Assembly (NCBI RefSeq): GCF_963678635.1
Contig: NC_087069.1
Span: forward strand, 32,577,710 to 32,637,709
Source of the DNA: Symsagittifera roscoffensis
Lineage: Eukaryota > Xenacoelomorpha > Acoela > Convolutidae
Length of the DNA: 60,000 nt
Reading direction: 5' to 3'
Shown: piece after piece, positions 20,859 through 32,445 of the stretch
Layout: the number at the start of each line of letters is the position of its first letter
Numbering within the stretch: position 1 is the first letter of the stretch
Translations under genes and position numbers: made by a program
Notes under the pieces: model-generated
The model's input: only the letters and a program-made list of their open reading frames with translations
Told to the model about the DNA's origin: nothing
Databases searched by the model: none

Positions 20859-23800
20859 GATTTTGATCATGCTTTTCCAAGCAGAATTAAACGTCATAAA
20901 ACATCATATGATTTAGTGAATGTGTTTGTTTCTAAAGGCTGCGTTAAATTGAGTTCGTTCTGTATCAGACTTTCTATGTTCATTTTAAAAGACCACGCCA
21001 GATTCGTTTTGTTTTTCAAGTTGTGATTACACATTTAAATTTATGACTACAAGTTACATATAGTTTTGTACGCAAAAATACCATATTTCGATTGAAAAAT
21101 TAGTCGGTTTGATTATGTTTTTTTGAACAGAGTTACATGTCACAAAAATATCATATGGTTTACTGATTGTGTTTGTTCCGAACTCAAGAAAATGGACATC
21201 CAAATAGACTGATCGTCTGACCCGAATAGCAACTAAAAATAAATCATATATTTGACCATTCGGTTCTGGCGCTGCCAAAAGTCGTCATAAGTCACAAATC
21301 ATATGACGTTTGGTTAGACAGTGCATAAAACAAAAAACATGTAAAAACACTCCGATCACAAAAATTGTTCAAACTTAGTCACAAACGTGCACCCCTGGCC
21401 ACAAAATTTGACATAAAATCAGTCAGACTTTTTATTATGTGATTTTGCAGTCTGAATAAAATAGAATCGCAGGCGTACGACGCAAAATCAACTATTTATC
21501 ATGTGATTTTGCAGTCTGAATAAAATAGAATCGAAGGCGTACGACGCAATATCATAAGCCGTAAAAACCAGCCAATGATTACAAACTGACAAACCGATGT
21601 GTTTTTCAGCGGAAAGTTTGTATTGAAAACTTTATACGTTAGAATTAAAAAAGATTTTTATGCAATGAAGCAATAAAAACTGCAAAAACGTTCCCGAAGT
21701 TGCGAAAACGTTCGTGTAAAAGCTTCAAACAGGCTCATTTCGGTTAATATTTACGAAGAAGTAACAGATTGCCAATACTTCTACGAAATCAAAATCTACT
21801 TGCCAATCTACTTGCCAAAGTTTTCGGCGCATTCTTAAAGCGGCAATTGTAGACTGCAACATCAGTTCTTCGAAATTAATCAAGGTGCAGACAATGTATT
21901 TGGCAAAGGACAACCACAAGGCATTAGCAGTTGCAAACCTTTAAAAGTCAACGAAGTCAAGGAAAGAATTGAAAAAAAACATTACGAAGCCAGAATAGGT
22001 ATTTTGTGACTTGTAGGCAGATTCTGCAACAATAACGCTTTCTATAATCTTGATTTGGCCTTTTTATACTTTTTGATCGTTCCAATAATTTTTTAACATA
22101 TTCAAAGCCTTGTCTTTGGGTTCAAAATGTTCAGGCAAGTTCGTTTCAGAAAAAGGAATTTTAGTTCATGATTTCCTAGCTGAAGAAAATAACGTTCCGA
22201 TTATGATGTTTTAAACTGTTAATGTTTTTAAATTTGACTTTGTATTTAGGTTATGTTTTTTTTAGAGACTCAACTAATTCAAGAAAAAAAAATTAGATTC
22301 AGTTTTCAGGAATTTCCACTCAAAATTTTTTTTCTAAATGAGATTTTTGAATCTATTGTATGCACTTTGTCTAACTGCTCAACTTTTTCGCAGCCGATTT
22401 CAGCCTCAATATAGCGATCTAATTGGCTAAAAAAAATAAAAAATGTATACTTTCAAAACCTTATGTTTTATGTCTTGCACCCAGTGCGTTTTCTCCTTTT
22501 TTATGCTTCTTGAGACATTATGAGCAGAATGCAGTTGCAAATCAACCACGCCATTGATATTGCACTGTCCGCTACTAAACTAACTTGTCTGCTGATGCGA
22601 ACTACCCGCATCGAGGTGCTCACTTTATGTTCCGAAGAAGAAGAAGGAGAAAAGTTTATTTGTCAAAATCATGTAGAAACAAAATACAATCATCTATTTA
22701 CTTTCAACTAGTTAGAAAAATTTGATATCTAACCATTCAAATCAGTACATAAAGTTGGAAAGAATAGACACAATGCAAATTGCGCTCCGATTTAAGTTCT
22801 ACCTCTTTCGACCGTCTCGACCAAAAATCGTTTTGTTTCGACCTTACTGGACCAAAAAAGTGTGCTTGACCATCCTCGGCCAAAGCAAGATTTGTTTCGA
22901 CCGTGTTCGACTAAATAAATGTGCTCGACGGTGCTAGCCCCATCAAAATATGTTTCGACCGTGCTCAACCAAAAAAATGGCCTCGACTTAAACATAAAAT
23001 GTTTTTGACCGTACTCGACCAAAAAAGTGTGCTCGACCTTGCTTGACCCATGTTTTCTTCGGAAAAGATGAAAAGGCTTTTTGTGGTCTCTTAGTGAAAA
23101 CGACAGTGCTTATAGTTTTCTCTTAATTTCGGAGATGAAAAGTATAGATTTTTAAAGGTTTTACAGGACTTTATTAACTTCAATATAATTTATATAGCTC
23201 ACATTTCAGAAATTAGGATTTACTGAGTGTGTCTTTCCAAAAGTTTGTAATGAAGTATATTTAGACCGTTCTTGAGGTATGCTTCTACCGTGCTCGAGGT
23301 ACATCTCGACTGTACTCGACCGTGCTCGAGGTGTGTTTGAGTTTGTGCTCGACCCAAACGCATGTCTCCACTATTGCTTTTTTGAAAGCCGAAACATAAA
23401 GTGGGCACCTCGAACCGGGTAAAGAATTGATACATTTCTAAAACGAGTGACATTTTCTTGCAGCAACCATTTGCTTAATTACATCGCTGGAGCCATGAAC
23501 AACCAGTCTAATTGGATCTCAACCGCAGAGAAAACAATTGTTTCAGCTTCAACCTTTGGAGCAAGAGAGTTAGAGTGAGGATTTGGAAAGCAAAATAGTA
23601 GTCCATTATATCGCAATAGATATCATTCGAGAGATCTATGTCCCTAGAACATATTTTGATAAGCAATTTTTCCTTAGTATGTAATTGTATGAGGACGAAA
23701 AATTAAGTTTTTTATACACTAGTTGATAAATAAATTAGCCATGTATTAAAAAAATTGGCTTTATGTGTTGTAATTTGACTTTTTTTCAGAAAAAATGTTT

Positions 23801-24119
23801 TGATGGACTTCGACTTTGGCTAAGTTTTAGATCCATACCTGCTGAACCTCTTAAAATCTAATTGAGTTAACAGAAATCACCAATATGACAAATGAAAAAA
23901 AAATGCAAATTATTTCTCAGCTTTCACTTTTGTTTTTTTATTATTCAGCCCCAGAAATGAACGTGTCAGAGTTATGCGCCGTTTTTATTGCATATTACCA
24001 ATGAAAAATAAAGGGACAAGAAAAAAACAATTCTGGAGTATAACTGTTGGAGTTAAACTATTTCAACAAATTTGACAAAACTCATCGTCTAATTTAGATT
24101 CCACCTCAATCAATGATAC
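20859..24119. repeat. Tandem duplication, copy 1 (3,261 bp)
   Basis: It is followed directly by copy 2 at 24120-27380, with a constant offset of 3,261 bases. Every short frame in copy 1 recurs at +3,261 with the same translation. One substitution I can point to is A at 21490 against C at 24751. The copy contains no supportable gene. The frames at 21054, 21725, 22520, 22722 and 23220 are short, lack motifs and partly read through minisatellite. Near-identity means either a very recent duplication or an assembly artefact. Confidence 0.92.
22798..23050. repeat. TTCGACC/CTCGACC array in duplication copy 1
   Basis: Repeats of GTTTCGACC and GTGCTCGACC with AAAA spacers (for example TCGACCGTCTCGACC, GTTTCGACCGTGTTCGAC, GTGTGCTCGACC), period about 35-40 bp. 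A second small patch with GTGCTCGAGGT units is at 23270-23360. Short frames on both strands here are artefacts of the repeat. Confidence 0.65.
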
Positions 24120-27100
24120 GATTTTGATCATGCTTTTCCAAGCAGAATTAAACGTCATAAAACATCATATGATTTAGTGAATGTGTTTGTTTCTAAAGGC
24201 TGCGTTAAATTGAGTTCGTTCTGTATCAGACTTTCTATGTTCATTTTAAAAGACCACGCCAGATTCGTTTTGTTTTTCAAGTTGTGATTACACATTTAAA
24301 TTTATGACTACAAGTTACATATAGTTTTGTACGCAAAAATACCATATTTCGATTGAAAAATTAGTCGGTTTGATTATGTTTTTTTGAACAGAGTTACATG
24401 TCACAAAAATATCATATGGTTTACTGATTGTGTTTGTTCCGAACTCAAGAAAATGGACATCCAAATAGACTGATCGTCTGACCCGAATAGCAACTAAAAA
24501 TAAATCATATATTTGACCATTCGGTTCTGGCGCTGCCAAAAGTCGTCATAAGTCACAAATCATATGACGTTTGGTTAGACAGTGCATAAAACAAAAAACA
24601 TGTAAAAACACTCCGATCACAAAAATTGTTCAAACTTAGTCACAAACGTGCACCCCTGGCCACAAAATTTGACATAAAATCAGTCAGACTTTTTATTATG
24701 TGATTTTGCAGTCTGAATAAAATAGAATCGCAGGCGTACGACGCAAAATCCACTATTTATCATGTGATTTTGCAGTCTGAATAAAATAGAATCGAAGGCG
24801 TACGACGCAATATCATAAGCCGTAAAAACCAGCCAATGATTACAAACTGACAAACCGATGTGTTTTTCAGCGGAAAGTTTGTATTGAAAACTTTATACGT
24901 TAGAATTAAAAAAGATTTTTATGCAATGAAGCAATAAAAACTGCAAAAACGTTCCCGAAGTTGCGAAAACGTTCGTGTAAAAGCTTCAAACAGGCTCATT
25001 TCGGTTAATATTTACGAAGAAGTAACAGATTGCCAATACTTCTACGAAATCAAAATCTACTTGCCAATCTACTTGCCAAAGTTTTCGGCGCATTCTTAAA
25101 GCGGCAATTGTAGACTGCAACATCAGTTCTTCGAAATTAATCAAGGTGCAGACAATGTATTTGGCAAAGGACAACCACAAGGCATTAGCAGTTGCAAACC
25201 TTTAAAAGTCAACGAAGTCAAGGAAAGAATTGAAAAAAAACATTACGAAGCCAGAATAGGTATTTTGTGACTTGTAGGCAGATTCTGCAACAATAACGCT
25301 TTCTATAATCTTGATTTGGCCTTTTTATACTTTTTGATCGTTCCAATAATTTTTTAACATATTCAAAGCCTTGTCTTTGGGTTCAAAATGTTCAGGCAAG
25401 TTCGTTTCAGAAAAAGGAATTTTAGTTCATGATTTCCTAGCTGAAGAAAATAACGTTCCGATTATGATGTTTTAAACTGTTAATGTTTTTAAATTTGACT
25501 TTGTATTTAGGTTATGTTTTTTTTAGAGACTCAACTAATTCAAGAAAAAAAAATTAGATTCAGTTTTCAGGAATTTCCACTCAAAATTTTTTTTCTAAAT
25601 GAGATTTTTGAATCTATTGTATGCACTTTGTCTAACTGCTCAACTTTTTCGCAGCCGATTTCAGCCTCAATATAGCGATCTAATTGGCTAAAAAAAATAA
25701 AAAATGTATACTTTCAAAACCTTATGTTTTATGTCTTGCACCCAGTGCGTTTTCTCCTTTTTTATGCTTCTTGAGACATTATGAGCAGAATGCAGTTGCA
25801 AATCAACCACGCCATTGATATTGCACTGTCCGCTACTAAACTAACTTGTCTGCTGATGCGAACTACCCGCATCGAGGTGCTCACTTTATGTTCCGAAGAA
25901 GAAGAAGGAGAAAAGTTTATTTGTCAAAATCATGTAGAAACAAAATACAATCATCTATTTACTTTCAACTAGTTAGAAAAATTTGATATCTAACCATTCA
26001 AATCAGTACATAAAGTTGGAAAGAATAGACACAATGCAAATTGCGCTCCGATTTAAGTTCTACCTCTTTCGACCGTCTCGACCAAAAATCGTTTTGTTTC
26101 GACCTTACTGGACCAAAAAAGTGTGCTTGACCATCCTCGGCCAAAGCAAGATTTGTTTCGACCGTGTTCGACTAAATAAATGTGCTCGACGGTGCTAGCC
26201 CCATCAAAATATGTTTCGACCGTGCTCAACCAAAAAAATGGCCTCGACTTAAACATAAAATGTTTTTGACCGTACTCGACCAAAAAAGTGTGCTCGACCT
26301 TGCTTGACCCATGTTTTCTTCGGAAAAGATGAAAAGGCTTTTTGTGGTCTCTTAGTGAAAACGACAGTGCTTATAGTTTTCTCTTAATTTCGGAGATGAA
26401 AAGTATAGATTTTTAAAGGTTTTACAGGACTTTATTAACTTCAATATAATTTATATAGCTCACATTTCAGAAATTAGGATTTACTGAGTGTGTCTTTCCA
26501 AAAGTTTGTAATGAAGTATATTTAGACCGTTCTTGAGGTATGCTTCTACCGTGCTCGAGGTACATCTCGACTGTACTCGACCGTGCTCGAGGTGTGTTTG
26601 AGTTTGTGCTCGACCCAAACGCATGTCTCCACTATTGCTTTTTTGAAAGCCGAAACATAAAGTGGGCACCTCGAACCGGGTAAAGAATTGATACATTTCT
26701 AAAACGAGTGACATTTTCTTGCAGCAACCATTTGCTTAATTACATCGCTGGAGCCATGAACAACCAGTCTAATTGGATCTCAACCGCAGAGAAAACAATT
26801 GTTTCAGCTTCAACCTTTGGAGCAAGAGAGTTAGAGTGAGGATTTGGAAAGCAAAATAGTAGTCCATTATATCGCAATAGATATCATTCGAGAGATCTAT
26901 GTCCCTAGAACATATTTTGATAAGCAATTTTTCCTTAGTATGTAATTGTATGAGGACGAAAAATTAAGTTTTTTATACACTAGTTGATAAATAAATTAGC
27001 CATGTATTAAAAAAATTGGCTTTATGTGTTGTAATTTGACTTTTTTTCAGAAAAAATGTTTTGATGGACTTCGACTTTGGCTAAGTTTTAGATCCATACC

Positions 27101-27380
27101 TGCTGAACCTCTTAAAATCTAATTGAGTTAACAGAAATCACCAATATGACAAATGAAAAAAAAATGCAAATTATTTCTCAGCTTTCACTTTTGTTTTTTT
27201 ATTATTCAGCCCCAGAAATGAACGTGTCAGAGTTATGCGCCGTTTTTATTGCATATTACCAATGAAAAATAAAGGGACAAGAAAAAAACAATTCTGGAGT
27301 ATAACTGTTGGAGTTAAACTATTTCAACAAATTTGACAAAACTCATCGTCTAATTTAGATTCCACCTCAATCAATGATAT
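24120..27380. repeat. Tandem duplication, copy 2 (3,261 bp)
   Basis: Head-to-tail second copy of 20859-24119. The junction reads CAATGATAC|GATTTTGATCATG, and the end at about 27380 reads CAATGATAT|GATTATCTC. The shared CAATGATA before both ends marks where the right edge of the original unit lies. Confidence 0.92.
26059..26311. repeat. TTCGACC/CTCGACC array in duplication copy 2
   Basis: Same array as at 22798-23050, shifted by 3,261. The smaller patch recurs at about 26531-26621. Confidence 0.65.
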
Positions 27381-28261
27381 GATTATCTCTTTTTTATATA
27401 ATTTAAGTTTAAACACTTCAATTATTAGGTCTTATATTGCTCAAAAATAATACTTAGTAATAATGTATAAAAAAACTTAAGTTTCAAAAACAAAAATAGT
27501 TATACTAGAAACATGCCTTTTCCCTATCATTGCACAACATCGGAATCGTAACCGGAATTGATCACACCCCGTGGTGGTAATAAGATTCAGTTTCCAGATA
27601 TAGTATTCTTTTTGTCCCGAGTCCGAACATCCAACATTTTTAAGGGAACTATAAGGGAGGCGTTTAAAAATAAGTAAGCAAATAAAATCGTCCATCTAGA
27701 CTTCGGTGGTACTGTAATGCATGCTTTGGTGAGTTGTGTCGATCCCGTCAATTCTTTTTTGTATGTTGTTTCTACGCAACGATCATGATTTTTAAAACAG
27801 GTTATAAACACAAGATAAACGCGAAAAAAAACTATCTCGTGTTTGGAGAATCTTGCTCTCGTGTGTTTACTTGAGCTCAATTACTCTCGTGCTTTTTTTA
27901 CATTTTCTTACTTGAAATACGAATGCGAAAACACGTGAAAACATTTAAGAGTGTAGAAGACATGATTACTCATCATCAATTAAATGCGGATAGTTATTCA
28001 AGATTAAAACACCAACAGAATAGTTGTTTCGGATTTGAGCTCAAAACCTCATTCTCAGAAGAAGTAGTATTCAACCAAACACATTTTTGAAATATCAGAT
28101 TTGTTGACCCATTATTTATTGTTTTTATCTCCTTTTTCCAAGCAAAGATTTCAAAAGAATTCAAATTCAAACGGACTCTATATGAGCTACGAGTGAACAA
28201 AAAGGGGCAATGACGGACACTATGACCCGGAGGCGATATGCTATCTCAGGCAGTACCCGGG
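27381..28261. other. Non-coding region
   Basis: Minus-strand frames at 27477-27695, 27587-27880 and 27994-28200 lack recognisable motifs and splice support. No gene is supported. Confidence 0.45.
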
Positions 28262-28645
28262 TTGACCTCCATACAAAAAGAATGCTAGTCATATAATTTC
28301 CATTATTGAAAATTGTATGGGAAGCCTTTTTCCACTCGTTAAAAAACTGCGAAATCCACCAAATTTGGTTTCAATTAATTTGAATTTAACTTATTGCATA
28401 TTTTTTATGCTGAATTAGAGGCTTTTTGTTTGTCAAAATTTCAATTTTATTTTGAGAAAAATGCTTATCACAAAATTTTCTTTCATAGAAAAATTGCTAG
28501 TCATACAACTCTATACTTCTCCATAGAAACAAATTGTATGAAAATAGCATGACTAGCATTTTTCCTTTTATGGAATTAAATGACTAGCATTTGTTTCATT
28601 CATGAAATTGTATGAATAGCATTTTCTCCATAATATCTAGGTCAA
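28262..28645. mobile_element. ~384-bp MITE-like element
   Basis: The left end TTGACCTCCATAC, then GAATGCTAGTCATATAATTTC, is mirrored at the right end by GAAATTGTATGAATAGCATTT followed by AGGTCAA at 28639-28645. Further internal copies of TGACTAGCAT and GCTAGTCATAC lie in both orientations. There is no coding frame. It fits a small non-autonomous inverted-repeat element. Confidence 0.55.
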
Positions 28646-28813
28646 TTTGAAACAAATCCAAATGAGAGGCGAGAAGTTTCCAGATGAAGAGACGAGAAGC
28701 GGAAAAGAAAGAGAGGTAAATGAGTTGGCAGTGGAACCAAAATAAACGGGCATGAGCGATGAACTGCCATCTGAAGAATCAATGAGAAACCATTCGAAGC
28801 ATTGGAAAAGAGG

Positions 28814-28945
28814 ATGATTGTGATCAAATGGGGTTTTGATTGGCACACGAATAACAACACGGTACTAGAGAACCTGAGTCATAAACTGCAAAAAGTAGGA
28901 AACGTTTTAGGAATTGGAAAAAAGGTTAATGATTGCAATTTTGCG
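28814..28945 (+). CDS. Doubtful exon 1 of a two-exon reading frame
   Basis: ATG at 28814 opens 44 codons (MIVIKWGFDWHTNNN, ending KKVNDCNFA), ending at a strong donor GCG|GTAAGT at 28946. The upstream 170 bases are unusually purine-rich for this window. The domain is not recognised. With the next exon it would encode about 80 residues. The frame is open a little further upstream (from about 28775), so it may be part of a longer exon. Low confidence: short exons by chance are common. Confidence 0.28.
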
Positions 28946-29013
28946 GTAAGTGTAATTGTGCTCATGTTTTGGTTACCCATGACAATATTGGCGTCCAGAT
29001 AACTATTTAGCAG

Positions 29014-29124
29014 GCAGAACGCATCAACCCGGACATATCTATCCAACCGCCTGCAGAAATTAAAGTTTTTTTCCAACGATCAAGGATCAAGATTGTTTGC
29101 ATGTCTTTTACATCGAACTGTTGA
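29014..29124 (+). CDS. Doubtful exon 2 of a two-exon reading frame
   Basis: After a 68-bp putative intron (28946-29013, ending CTATTTAGCAG) the frame continues in phase 0 as AERINPDISIQPPAEIKVFF and stops at TGA 29122-29124. A matching phase, a good donor and a good acceptor are the only support. No homologue is recognised. Confidence 0.25.
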   Translation, partial: AERINPDISIQPPAEIKVFFQRSRIKIVCMSFTSNC

Positions 29125-29882
29125 AAGTCTGAAAGCCGGTTTGATTACGCGCAGGTGCTAAGATATTTTGGAGGTTAATTTTGATGCAGTATTTGAAAAA
29201 AAAAAATGAGCAATTTTAATTTACACAGCGATCATCATCTGTATTTGCACTAAACGAACGCTTTGTTGCGATGGCTCGTTCCCTCATAGGCAAGTTACAA
29301 GGTATCAAGTGGATGAGGCGGATGGGATGTATGGATAAGGCCACTGATTAGCTACACTCATCACGAGTGAATCATTACGATTTACCTATCAAAAACTATG
29401 AAACATTAATATCCAAAACTCTAAGTCATTTATACCTGAGATTTTCTGTCTCCCCCTCAGGGATTCGACCGCCTGCTGACCCAAAGGTTCCCCCCTTTGT
29501 ATTTTCCCCCCTATGAAGACACCACTCTATAGGCAGCTAACTGGCTTTTTTGTTGTTCTTCCAAGATGGGATTTCTTATTGTTTTGAGTTATCCATTTTT
29601 GGCTGACGGACCCCAATAATTTTTCGAAAAGCGCTTTTATATATACGGCGCCAATAAAAGGAGAAAATCGAGAAAATCCTAGATTCACCTCTGACACTAA
29701 ATTACCAAAAAAACTCAAATAGTCTATGAAAGCATGAATTTCGATGAAAAAATTCAAAGAATCAGAACAAAATAATTCTACAGAAAGATGAACTAATACC
29801 CAACAGCAGCATCTCTCGACTTAATAAACAAATAATAATAGCTCTAGTAGCTATAGATCTATAAAATGTTTTTACTGTAAAC
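29125..29882. other. Non-coding region
   Basis: No gene is supported. It includes a C-rich stretch (about 29450-29510). Confidence 0.45.
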
Positions 29883-30301
29883 TCAGAAGTAGCAGATTTC
29901 TTGATTTTTTTCGATATTTACTTCTAATTTCTGCTTCGTGAGATTCATACTATGAGTTCGCTTTTCCATGAGAGCCCATACATTTTGTATGGAAATCAGA
30001 TCTGGACTATATAATTGACCATTCGATGGGTTCGACACCGTTTTCAACCAGGTATTCTTTAATTTTTGCACAGTGGGCAGTTGTCCTCCATCAGTTTCCA
30101 TCTTAACTTACTGAATTCTCTGTGGAGGTTTTGGCCCAGTGCATCCCTATAACATTTGCATTGTTGGATGAAAGACATTTGATCATGCCGAAGATCACAT
30201 CGGGTTTGATGATTGACATGAAAGCAAACGCCTTGTTTGGAGGGAAACATCATTTAGTTTTAATGTTCAGATTAGACGACATAAGTGTCGGAAAAGAGTT
30301 G
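29883..30301 (-). pseudogene. Tc1/mariner-type transposase remnant
   Basis: Two overlapping minus-strand frames carry the end of a DDE transposase. The first (30059-30253) has SFIQQCKCYRDALGQNL and then MEDN, the second catalytic Asp context at about 30083-30091. The next frame continues with LKTVS and YSPDLISIQNVWALMEKR at about 29958-30011, the usual SPDL...W motif before the third acidic residue. The expected E/D there reads as Gln. A third frame preserves AHCAKIKEYLVENGVEPIEW in between, so there are at least two frameshifts. The remnant is cut at 30301 by the insertion of the large LTR element. Inactive. Confidence 0.75.
30298..30301. repeat. Target-site duplication GTTG (left)
   Basis: GTTG directly before the LTR start at 30302, matched by GTTG at 56246-56249 directly after the other LTR. 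The repeat family in this region reads AAAAGAGTTGAGA without interruption at 56932-56944, which shows the empty site. Confidence 0.8.
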
Positions 30302-30668
30302 TGAGTTGGGACGGAAGGTCTAACTCATAGAGTAATTTCAGATGAGGTACACCGTCTGCTCGTCACGCTTTCTTATTTTCGGCCAGATAGATTCGTGCAA
30401 CTTCTTAGTCTAATACCGATCTTAATCTTACTCTTATATCTCTTAGTCTCAAAAGATCTAGAGTATACTGGTTTGTTACGAGTTGGTCTCTTGGAAGAAG
30501 CAACTAAGCTGTAAGTTAAATTCAGAATGCTCTGGTGTTGAAATTACAAGTAATTTCAGCACTTACAAATAAGTGGGTTGTTATTTAGATGGATCAAGAC
30601 TGATTAGTATTAAATAATTTATAGTGATAAAATATTCAATAATAAAACATAGTTTAGATTTGGTTCCA
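30302..30668 (-). repeat. 3' LTR of the giant element
   Basis: 367 bp. On the plus strand it starts TGAGTTGGGACGG and ends GATTTGGTTCCA. Same length as the 5' LTR and about 94% identical by eye (about 21 substitutions, no indels). It contains a hairpin palindrome at 30535-30562 with one mismatch. Confidence 0.93.
30535..30562. repeat. LTR hairpin palindrome (3' LTR copy)
   Basis: GTGTTGAAATTAC, then AA, then GTAATTTCAGCAC. A 13-bp stem with a 2-nt loop and one mismatch (a G-U wobble on one strand). The 5' LTR copy is perfect. Confidence 0.75.
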
Positions 30669-32445
30669 CCCATCCGGGGTTTACAGAGTTTTTTGAATCT
30701 TTTATCTTCTATCTGTTATGAAGGGCGGATGATGATCGTTGGTATTTGGCGAGCATCATTTCTTGTTCCGTTCTTGGAGAAGAAAGCTCCAGGAAGCTGG
30801 AATCGTCGACATGAAGTTGTTAGTTGTCGTTCGACAATGACTATGACCGCCAACGAAATCAATCTGATTTCAAGATGGTTTGTTATTATCGTCTGTTCTT
30901 GATTGGTTGTGCAGAATTATGTTTCGATCTGAATTGGGAATGGCGTGACGCTCGAGTTTGAAGGAAATGCCCTGTAACTCGGATCTGTACGTATACTTGA
31001 ACATCGAGGTGGTCATTGGTCTGTTTCAATGAAATCCTTTTCTTCGGAGTGAAGTCGTACTTTAAATCCTTTTTGAGTCGTGATTGTGGGCGGCATGTCG
31101 GTTGTGTTTAGCCATTCTGTAGGTTGAGTGTGATGGGGTCGTCTAGTCTTTGGATGCTCGTCTTTGTGGTTGTGTGTGATCTATGTACTGCATATTATGA
31201 TTTACATTTTATAAAATTTTGTTAATTTAATTTTTTAGTAATGTTTTAAGTTAATTGTTTTTGCAAAAGCGTTTTGGTTTTAGTTCAGTTATTTTTAAGA
31301 GTTACTCACCCTTGAGTACCTCTTGTCAAAAATATATTGTGGTCACAAAGCGTGGATGTAGCACGGTGGGTTAGGCCGGCTATAGAGCATGCTCAGGACG
31401 TCCTCTCTGGTGGGTTAGGCCAAGAGTGCGAGTATGATTTCATGTTGGTTTTTAAAGGGTCCTGTTTTGTGCTAACGTTTTATGTTATATATTTTTTTGT
31501 TTTTCTTTTGTTACTTTGGTTGTGTCCTTTTCTCAAAAATCAAATTGTTCTTGTTTTGGGTTTGTCTTGCGACTTTTTGGTGTTATATGAATTATTTTTT
31601 AGACTTGGTATTAGTCTTCAAAAGAATAAATTATCCAGTTTTAAGCTGGTTTAGTCTGGTTTGGGTAGTGTAGGTTTTTTTTTCTTAGTCGTGCTGTTAG
31701 TTTGTGGTTTATGGTGTTTAGTAAGCTGCGTCAGTTAGTTTGGGTTATTGTATAATTCCATTCCAACTGGGTTAGAGGAAAGTTGGATAGGGCGAGCTGT
31801 GCGAGTGTGGATAGAATTTGTGTGCGATTGATTCTTGAAAAGGTTAGTACTGCTTACATTTCTATAAATTTACCGCTGAAAATTTTAATTTTTACTGCAT
31901 TGTGGGGATTGAAATTATTAAACTATTTTCAGTGTATTCAAATTTACTACATCGGGGAAAAAAATTTATTGATGAATTTACTGCTTTGGAGAAGAAATTT
32001 ATTGCGTCATTTATTGCTATTAGTTAATAAAAGTTTAGAAATTAGAAAAAATTTAGCTTTTTTCATTTCTGTTCTCTGTGTTTTTGATTGTAGATGATGG
32101 TGATCTAAAAACTAATGAAGAAACATTTATTAAGAAATGGTTAGTTTGTTTTAAATTTATTAGTTATAAATTAGTCAATTCATATATAACTATGCATCGG
32201 GGAAGAAACCATGAGGTAAGTTGTCGTGAATTGAATCTGATGTGGTTGGTAATTTTGCTGAAATGCGGAAGATATTTTTAATTTCGAGCAGTAGCCAAAG
32301 CATTTGAAGTGCTTTTATAGTGTTTAGTTCTTCGGTGCCAACGGAAAACACGTGATTGGTGCGTTGAATGAGGTTAAAAAGCTTGTGATTATTTTTAGTA
32401 TTGCGAATGAATTCTAGTATCGGGATTTCTATAGGTTGGTTATAT
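30669..32445 (-). other. 3' non-coding part of the giant element
   Basis: About 1.8 kb between the end of ORF 3 and the 3' LTR. On the sense strand all frames are full of stops. A short purine run (GGATGGG) touches the LTR and may be what is left of a polypurine tract. The plus-strand frame at 31337-31654 is hydrophobic and low in complexity and is on the wrong strand for the element. Two copies of GGTGGGTTAGGCC lie at 31365-31377 and 31409-31421. Confidence 0.5.

Noticed and set aside
20859-27380. Identical short frames in both 3.26-kb copies as a duplicated gene
   Set aside because: Their identity comes from the recent duplication, not from selection. They are short, lack motifs and splice signals, and partly lie in minisatellite.
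31337-31654. 105-codon plus-strand hydrophobic frame near the 3' LTR
   Set aside because: Opposite to the element's coding strand, F/L/V-rich as expected of T-rich DNA, and without conserved motifs.
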